Positions 1 to 5,500 of a stretch of 8,174 nucleotides of DNA are shown here, one piece after another (within the stretch, counting starts at the first letter, position 1; each line of letters opens with the position of its first letter). The stretch is from DAOVRL01 sp023128595 (lineage in GTDB: Bacteria; Planctomycetota; Phycisphaerae; Sedimentisphaerales; Anaerobacaceae). The notes beneath the pieces are model-generated. The model had not been told where the DNA came from, made no database searches, and saw only the letters and a program-made list of their open reading frames with translations. A program made the translations under genes and the position numbers. Where the stretch lies: positions 1-8,174 of the forward strand of contig DAOVRL010000186.1 in the NCBI GenBank assembly GCA_030628155.1, read 5' to 3'.

Positions 1-1
1 C

Positions 2-127
2 ACAATTCTACAGATTTTGAGTGTAACCTTATTCGAGAAAGTGTCTATTTTACAAGTACTTATGGAAGCTGGTTACAAAACTGACAACGCTGATTTTTGT
101 AACCAGTTGATGTTATTCGACTTATAA
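2..127 (+). CDS. Transposase C-terminal fragment, IS4 family-like (5' end outside window)
   Basis: This is an open frame from the window edge to a TAA at 125-127. Its 41 residues begin TILQILSVTLFEKVSILQ and end NQLMLFDL. That tail (ILQILS.TLFEK..ILQ, a short variable stretch, then NQL.LFD. at the very end) is how many IS4-type DDE transposases finish. Only the C-terminus is present, so no catalytic residues can be checked. A 12-bp inverted repeat lies inside the coding sequence. The transposase points into the TPR gene, so read-through transcription from the element could reach it. An unrelated hydrophobic peptide is possible, but the stop codon sits right next to a transposon-like end, which argues for the transposase. 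Confidence 0.65.
   Translation, partial: TILQILSVTLFEKVSILQVLMEAGYKTDNADFCNQLMLFDL
69..106. repeat. 12-bp perfect inverted repeat near the transposase stop
   Basis: CTGGTTACAAAA (69-80) is exactly complementary to TTTTGTAACCAG (95-106) around a 14-nt loop. In RNA it would extend by one G-U and one A-U pair at the base (67-68 with 107-108). No T-tract follows, so it is not a standard intrinsic terminator. It lies 19 bp before the transposase stop codon and may be part of the element's 3' structure. Confidence 0.6.
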
Positions 128-148
128 CCGGACAGTAGTGAGAAGCGA

Positions 149-1621
149 ATGGGTCTCAAGCCCGACGGGATCGTGGGCCCACAGACACGTCGGAGGCTGT
201 CGGAACTTGAAGCTGGTTTTGATATGATAAGTATTCGAAGTGCTAAGGACCCGGGAGTTCTGCGCGGTCAGTTTGTGCATCCGATCATGTTCCGGATTGC
301 CCGCGAACTGGAGCAGGCGGGATGGCATTACGATGCGATAAAGGCGTATCTACTTTTGTTGAATCTGTTCCCGAGCAAGAGGGAAGCCGACGATGCACTG
401 CTGGCAGTAGCGAGACTCTTCCGTGATAATATGCTGTTCGAGGAGGCACTGGGGGCTTATGAGGAATTGATGGAATACTTCCCCAAAGGTAATGTCACCA
501 GCGAGGCATATATAGAGTCGGCATCGTGCCTGGAAAACCTCGGCCGGTGGAAAAAGGCCAAAGAGTTATACGAGCTTTACATAAAGAAGTTCCCAAGGTA
601 CAAGCATGTAGGCCTATGCAAGGAGCGGATTGCTCTGTTAGAGGAAATCCAACAGTATCAGGATTTTCACGACAATAATCGACAACACACGAAGGCGGCG
701 GAGGCGCAGTATCAGATTGGTGTTATTTTGCATAAAAAGTTGAAGAACTACACCAAGGCAGCGGTGGAGTTTACGAAGGTGGCGGAGCTTTACGCCAAAC
801 ACGTCCGCGCGGCGGATGGACTGTTTACGGCCGGCGTGGCATATTTGCGTACGGAGAATTTCCCGGCAGCTCGCAATGTTTTCGGGCAGTTACTGCAGCG
901 GTATCCGGAGAGCCGACTGGCCGACGATGCCCAGTACTGGATAGGTCATACGTATGAATACAGCGCGCGGGCGTTTGGAAAGCTCGACCAGAAAAGAATC
1001 ATCTTGAAGCGCAGGAGCCTGCAGCATCAAGCGAGGCTGCAGGGTGACATTGGGCTGCGACGGCGGTTTTACTCACAGGTGGAGCCGGGGCCCGAGATGC
1101 CGCAAGAAGTCTGGACCACCGATGCACTTGGTGTTCTGACCAGTGGCTCCAAACGTGACCGTGTGAACGCGGAGCTTTTGCAGGCCATCGGTGCTTATCA
1201 GAAAGTGGCGGAGAATTTTAAGATGGGGGATATGGCCGGCAACGCATTGCACCGCATCGGGGTAATTTATACCAAATATCTTAAAGATCCTGAAAAGGGC
1301 TTCCAGGCTTACCAGGAACTGCTGGAGCATTACCCGGGCACAAAAGAAGCGACCGATGTTCTGTACGAGGTGGGGGTGTACTACCTGGAGAAAGAAGAGT
1401 TCGACGAGGCTGTAAAATTCTACCAACAGTTTGTTTATAACTATCCCACCGACGACCGAGTAGAGAGGTCAATGATTGCGATAGCGCGATGCTACATGGG
1501 CAAAAAGGCGTGGGACAAAGCCCTCGACGCGTACCAGAGCTACCTGAACAAATTCCCGCAAGGTAAAGAGGCGAAACTCGCCCAAGCACAAATCAACTGG
1601 ATTAGAACATACCACTATTAA
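149..1621 (+). CDS. TPR-repeat protein, 5'-truncated (remnant of a peptidoglycan-binding domain at the N-terminus)
   Basis: This 490-residue frame contains tetratricopeptide repeats of the BamD/YbgF (outer-membrane assembly or Tol-Pal coordinator) type. TPR-like helix pairs lie at about residues 44-76, 82-112, 116-149, 184-217, 219-252, 341-395 (poorly spaced), 398-432 and 436-470; many end in the FP or YP turn typical of the family. A basic, non-TPR insertion occupies about 276-340. The first ~18 residues (MGLKPDGIVGPQTRRRL) match the second half of a PG_binding_1 domain (x-L-G-(x)n-DG-x-x-G-x-x-T-x-x-x-L). The first half, and any signal peptide or lipobox, is replaced by an insertion-sequence end. 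The ATG at 149 therefore lies inside a former domain and has no good Shine-Dalgarno sequence. The native protein was probably an envelope scaffold binding peptidoglycan. The remaining frame is intact, so the break is recent or the fragment is still translated from element-driven transcripts. The TPR call is firm; the exact role is unknown. Confidence 0.85.
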   Translation: MGLKPDGIVGPQTRRRLSELEAGFDMISIRSAKDPGVLRGQFVHPIMFRIARELEQAGWHYDAIKAYLLLLNLFPSKREADDALLAVARLFRDNMLFEEALGAYEELMEYFPKGNVTSEAYIESASCLENLGRWKKAKELYELYIKKFPRYKHVGLCKERIALLEEIQQYQDFHDNNRQHTKAAEAQYQIGVILHKKLKNYTKAAVEFTKVAELYAKHVRAADGLFTAGVAYLRTENFPAARNVFGQLLQRYPESRLADDAQYWIGHTYEYSARAFGKLDQKRIILKRRSLQHQARLQGDIGLRRRFYSQVEPGPEMPQEVWTTDALGVLTSGSKRDRVNAELLQAIGAYQKVAENFKMGDMAGNALHRIGVIYTKYLKDPEKGFQAYQELLEHYPGTKEATDVLYEVGVYYLEKEEFDEAVKFYQQFVYNYPTDDRVERSMIAIARCYMGKKAWDKALDAYQSYLNKFPQGKEAKLAQAQINWIRTYHY

Positions 1622-1664
1622 GCGGCGCCTGGTCACAGTGCACTCGTAAACCGCTAAAGCAGGT

Positions 1665-1680
1665 GCTGTTTTTGAACAGC
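1665..1680 (+). other. Short hairpin downstream of the TPR gene
   Basis: GCTGTT (1665-1670) pairs with AACAGC (1675-1680) around a TTTG loop, 43 bp past the TPR stop codon. No uridine tract follows, so it is a weak candidate for transcript-end structure rather than an intrinsic terminator. Confidence 0.35.
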
Positions 1681-1774
1681 TCAAGAAGCTGCTTATGAAT
1701 CCTTATATCCGTCATAATCGCTATCGTGAACAAAGAAAGATGATAAATCCTTCCAAATCTGTCAACTGCCTGGG

Positions 1775-1803
1775 TAGACAATTTTCTCTGAATCTCATAT
1801 CAT
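1775..1803 (+). promoter_or_regulatory. Sigma70-like promoter
   Basis: TAGACA (1775-1780, five of six to TTGACA) and TATCAT (1798-1803, five of six to TATAAT) are separated by exactly 17 bp. Transcription would start near 1810. The first annotated gene downstream begins more than 700 bp away, and a terminator-like hairpin lies in between at 2052-2099. The promoter therefore most likely drives a short untranslated RNA or a long attenuated leader. A chance match in AT-rich DNA cannot be excluded. Confidence 0.5.
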
Positions 1804-1809
1804 AAATAA

Positions 1810-2099
1810 AAATCAAACATCAAGGACTGATGTGGAGGGGTTTGTTTAGTTGTTTCCTACATTGTTTTTCCGCGCAAAGAACAAGGCTGTTCCAAAGTCC
1901 TTTTGCAGCAAGAATTAATTGTTTCTCTGTTGGTTTTAGCTAAATCGATGATTTGGAGAGGGGAGAATAAGGTCCTTAAAGCCACGGGGCAATGAAAGAG
2001 AAGAACAAACAGCTCAGTTGTGAATCCTTTTAACCTATTTTCCCCTGCAGTAGCCCCTGCAATTTCCTTTCCGTACCTTCTGCCAAGCAGGGGCTTTTT
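1810..2099 (+). ncRNA. Candidate ~290-nt non-coding RNA or leader RNA
   Basis: This interval is bounded by a well-spaced promoter upstream and an intrinsic-terminator-like hairpin downstream, and has no convincing open frame. Right after the predicted start is a hairpin, ACATCA-AGGAC-TGATGT (1817-1833). Its loop side, AAGGACT (1822-1828), can also pair with AGTCCTT (1896-1902), giving two mutually exclusive folds. Further in are a short hairpin AAATC-GAT-GATTT (1942-1954) and the near-palindrome TAAGGTCCTTA (1969-1979). A 13-codon ATG frame starts at 1992 (MKEKNKQLSCESF) and stops before the terminator; it could be a leader peptide. I do not recognise an RNA family. The existence and boundaries of the RNA are inferred. 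Confidence 0.35.
2052..2099 (+). terminator. Intrinsic terminator-like hairpin
   Basis: AGCCCCTGC (2052-2060) is exactly complementary to GCAGGGGCT (2087-2095): a 9-bp GC-rich stem followed by TTTTT with further AT-rich sequence. The 26-nt loop is longer than usual, which lowers confidence. A second CCCCTGC copy at 2042-2048 could pair with the same right arm, which could allow alternative terminator and anti-terminator folds. It lies 248 nt past the promoter at 1775-1803. Confidence 0.55.
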
Positions 2100-2146
2100 A
2101 TTAAAATCTAACCATTTTCTTTTTGCGACCAAAAATGATGAAAAAG

Positions 2147-2160
2147 CCGTAGTTTTACGG
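2147..2160. repeat. Short inverted repeat
   Basis: CCGTA (2147-2151) and TACGG (2156-2160) form a 5-bp stem around GTTT. It is the first of three closely spaced inverted repeats between the terminator-like hairpin and the promoter at 2301. No function can be assigned. Confidence 0.35.
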
Positions 2161-2186
2161 TATTCTTGCCGTCACAGGGATGACAC

Positions 2187-2220
2187 AAACGTTCAATTCT
2201 CGTAAGATCTCTGAACGTTT
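2187..2220. repeat. 9-bp perfect inverted repeat
   Basis: AAACGTTCA (2187-2195) is exactly complementary to TGAACGTTT (2212-2220) around a 16-nt loop. Each arm contains the palindrome AACGTT, so it could be two copies of a protein-binding half-site as well as an RNA hairpin. It lies about 80 bp upstream of the -35 element at 2301. Confidence 0.5.
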
Positions 2221-2223
2221 AAG

Positions 2224-2257
2224 GTGCCCCCCCGCTTCTGCGAGAAATCGGGGGCAC
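2224..2257. repeat. 8-bp GC-rich inverted repeat with a C7 tract
   Basis: GTGCCCCC (2224-2231) pairs with GGGGGCAC (2250-2257). An inner CGC/GCG stem with a TTCT loop (2233-2242) extends the structure. It is a strong hairpin but no T-run follows, so it is not a normal terminator on this strand. The C7 run is at 2227-2233. Confidence 0.5.
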
Positions 2258-2300
2258 AGCACGACTACGGTGGAAACCTTCAAAGAATTTGAAAAAAACC

Positions 2301-2330
2301 TTGCAAGAAGGCTGCCTTGTGTGTTAAAAT
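2301..2330 (+). promoter_or_regulatory. Extended -10 promoter for the large secreted-protein gene
   Basis: TTGCAA (2301-2306) and TAAAAT (2325-2330) are 18 bp apart, and a TG dinucleotide at 2322-2323 makes an extended -10. Transcription would start near 2337, giving a leader of about 205 nt before the ATG at 2543. The leader contains a 6-bp hairpin, AGCTCT/AGAGCT (2439-2459), and a GCGC-TT-GCGC palindrome just after it. The assignment rests on consensus match and position only. Confidence 0.45.
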
Positions 2331-2542
2331 GTTCTTAGTTGAGATGTGAAGGCAGGCAAAGAAATCTCATAATATTCTGTCGTCATCATAATTCGTACCT
2401 ACTTTACATTCATATCAGTCCGGCCTTCGCAAGATAACAGCTCTTTGATTATTAGAGCTTTGCGCTTGCGCGAATCCGCCGAGCCTATGTGCCCTTATGC
2501 CGTCATAACATATTTATCATAGATTTCTCAAGGACAAGACAA

Positions 2543-5500
2543 ATGAAAGCAACCGTCTTTTTAGCCCTTCTTTTCATTCTCGCCGCCTCAGCCCCAGCCG
2601 CAACCCGCCGCGTCCCAGACGAGTACCTCAACATCCAGGCCGCCATAGACGCCTGCACCCACGGCGATACTGTCATCGTCGCCCCCGGCACATACACCGG
2701 CCAAGGCAACCGCGACATCGATTTCAAAGGCAAAGCCATCACCGTCCGCAGCACCGACCCCAACGACCCCGCCACCGTCGCCGCAACAATCATCGACTGC
2801 AACGGCACTGAAGAAGACCCCCACCGCGGATTCCATTTTCACAACGACGAAGGTGCAAACTCCGTCCTCGCCGGTTTTACCCTGAGGAACGGCTTCGCTA
2901 CCAACGGGGGTGGAACACTCTGCAACGAAAGCAGCCCTACAATCGCCAATTGCACATTTCTCAATAATTCCACCAACGGCCGCGGCGGCGCACTGTACAA
3001 CCACAACTGCAGTCCCACTATAGTCAACTGCCTGTTCAGTAGAAATTCAAACATTACCGATGACGGCGGCGGCATCTATAACCTCAAGAGCAGTCCCGTT
3101 CTGACCGGATGCACGTTCAGCCGGAATACGGCCGATTCGGATGGGGGGGCGATTTACAGCCTGGACAGCGACCTTGTCCTCACCGACTGCGCGTTCACAG
3201 GCAACTCGACAAGATTCTCCGGAGGCGCGATGTGCACCAGGGCAGATGATGGGCGATGCGATCTGGTACTGACCAATTGCACGTTCACTGACAACTCTGC
3301 GAGCTACGGCGGCGGGATGTGGACCCGGTACGGCAGGCTAACACTTACGGACTGTACCTTTACGAAAAACCAGGCCACGTACTCCGGCGGGGGGATGCGT
3401 AATGCAGACAGCACCTCGGTGCTGACGAATTGCATCTTCAGGGCCAACTCGGCACAAGGCGGCGGTGGGACGAGCGAGTCTTACTCAACGCTCGCCAACT
3501 GCCTTTACGTAGACAACCACGCCTATAGTACCGCCGGGGCGTCTATTGGCGCCGGGACAGTGACCAATTGCGTTTTCATCGGCAATTCATCAGAGTGTTC
3601 AACCGGGGGACTTGGTTGCGGCGACGGTGAGTCGGTGGTGACGAACTGCACGATTGCGGGAAACTCCTCCGGTGGCTATGGTCGTGCAGGAATAGGCGGT
3701 GGGCTGGGCCGCTTGGCTGTGGTCAACTGCATTGTATGGGACAACCGCGACAGGGCCGGTGCGAGCGAATCGGCACAGATCTCTGATGCAGTTGAAGGCC
3801 TGCTGACTGTCGACTACTGTTGCATCCAGGGATGGACGGGCGAGCTTGGTGGTATCGGCAACACGGCTGAGAACCCGGAATTTGTCTATCCGGCCGGGTA
3901 CAATTATCACCTGTTGTCCAACTCGCCCTGCATCAATGCCGGCTTGCCGGACTCTTACGACGGGATTGATATGGACGGTGAGCCAAGAATGTTGGACGGC
4001 CGCGTCGATATCGGAGCCGACGAGTTCAGTGCTGCGTCCGAACCCCTGATCGGCGTCCACCCGAAGAGCTTTGGATTTGCCGCGCACCCCGACGGCGGCA
4101 ACCCCGAGACTCAAATACTGACCATTCGCAACCTTGGCGCCGACGTGCTGGACTGGTTGATTGTGGAGGATTGCCCCTGGCTGAACGTTGCTCCCCAGAG
4201 CGGGCAATCTACCGGTAACAGCAATCAAGTCACTCTGTCCGTGGACAGTTCGACCTTGAGTTCGGGTCTGTACAACACCGAACTGGTCATAACCGCCGAA
4301 GGGGTCATCAACAGCCCCTGGAGAGTCCAAGTCACTTTACAGGTATTTGACGATGACGGCACGCTGCACGTTCCGTCGGAATATGAGACGATTCAGGCCG
4401 CAATTGATACGGCCCTTGATGGCCAATCCGTTATCCTCGCTCCGGGGACATATACCGGCGACGGCAATCGTGAAATTGATTTCAAAGGAAAAGCGATTAC
4501 CGTTCGAAGTCAGAGCGGACCGGAGAGCTGCGTCATTGACTGCAACGCCAACGAATATGAGCCGCACTGGGCCTTCACTTTCAACAGCGGCGAAGATGCT
4601 AACTCTGTGATCAGCGGTTTTACAATCACCAACGGCTACCATAAGTACGGCGGAGGCATTCACTGCTACCAGGCCGGCCCGAGCATCAGCGGTTGCGTGC
4701 TGACCGGGAATTATGCCACATGGGGCGGCGGGATGTACAACGATCAAGGCAATCCAAGCCTGATAGACTGTACCTTTAAAGATAATGACGCTCACGGTGG
4801 CGCAGGAATACACAATAAAGCCGGCAGCCCCATGCTGACCGAGTGTACCTTCAGGGCAAACCACGCCCGTGCCATGTACAACGGCCGTCATAGCAGCCCG
4901 ATTCTAACCAACTGTGAGTTCATTGAGAACGACGGCGGAGGTGTGGAAAATGACCGGTACACTAATCCGATATTTACCAACTGCAAGTTCATTGGTAACT
5001 CGGCCGGTTCCGGCGGCGCACTCATCAATAGGGACTACGATACCCCCACGCTAATCAACTGCCTCTTCTTGGGTAACGCCTCAAAGTGGGATGGCGGTGC
5101 CATGCACAACACGGGGACCAATATTTTTCCGACTTTAATAAACTGCACCTTGACGGGAAACTCGGGGGGCACCGAAGGCGGTGCAATCTCAAACTGGGAC
5201 AATGCGCATCATGCAGCGCCGACGCTGGTCAACTGCATTCTCTGGGGCAACAGCGACAGCCGCGGAACAGGAGAGTCTTCGCAAATCTATAGGGGCGAAC
5301 CCGTTGTGGATTATTGCTGCATCCAGGGATGGACGGGACTCATCGAAGGTACGGGTAATATCAGCTCCGACCCGTGCTTTGCATTGGCTGGAGAACCGTA
5401 CCTTTCGGCCGAGTCCTCCTGTATCGACGCCGGTACGAACAGTGTCGGGCCGAACCTGCCGGAAACCGACCTGGACGGAAATCCGCGCATTATGAACGGC

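Larger units (their letters stand above)
1..140 (+). mobile_element. 3' end of an insertion sequence, probably IS4 family (partial)
   Basis: The left edge of the window lies inside an insertion sequence. The transposase reading frame ends at 127, and the next bases, CCGGACAGTAGTG (128-140), look like a terminal inverted repeat (CACTACTGTCCGG read inward). Immediately after this, the frame becomes the middle of a peptidoglycan-binding domain, so the element boundary should lie between about 138 and 143. The other end is outside the window, so neither the matching inverted repeat nor a target-site duplication can be seen. The family call is from recollection of the transposase tail and the exact end is inferred. 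Confidence 0.6.
1622..2488. other. ~870-bp intergenic region with regulatory and structural signals, no convincing gene
   Basis: AT-rich compared with its neighbours. No frame here has both a ribosome binding site and recognisable homology. A 6-bp hairpin with a TTTG loop (1665-1680) follows the TPR stop. An open stretch at 1650-1805 could encode a peptide ending in MNPYIRHNRYREQRKMINPS (ATG at 1695), which I do not recognise; it may be a relic of an eroded gene. The region then holds a promoter (1775-1803), a terminator-like hairpin (2052-2099), three more inverted repeats (2147-2257) and a second promoter (2301-2330), each listed separately. A 91-codon minus-strand frame at 1857-2132 resembles nothing I know and runs through the palindromic elements, so I do not treat it as a gene. 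Confidence 0.6.

Noticed and set aside
1978..1990. AAAGCCACGGGGC resembles part of the c-di-GMP-I (GEMM) riboswitch core, which would suit an adhesin gene.
   Set aside because: The partner segment (GGCAAACC followed by a GAAA-capped hairpin and GGACGCAAAGCC) cannot be found immediately upstream, and the second helix is not convincing. An Infernal search with RF01051 would settle it.
1857..2132. 91-codon minus-strand frame.
   Set aside because: No recognisable similarity, and it runs through the terminator-like palindrome and other structural elements; the plus-strand signals explain the region better.
2489..2542. Upstream GTG start for the large protein.
   Set aside because: It has no Shine-Dalgarno sequence and would place 18 polar and mixed residues ahead of a well-formed signal peptide; ATG 2543 has AGGA at the right distance.
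3599..4330. 243-codon minus-strand frame opposite the large gene.
   Set aside because: It is a shadow of the repetitive GC-rich coding strand; the plus-strand frame has a signal peptide, clear repeats and a dockerin.
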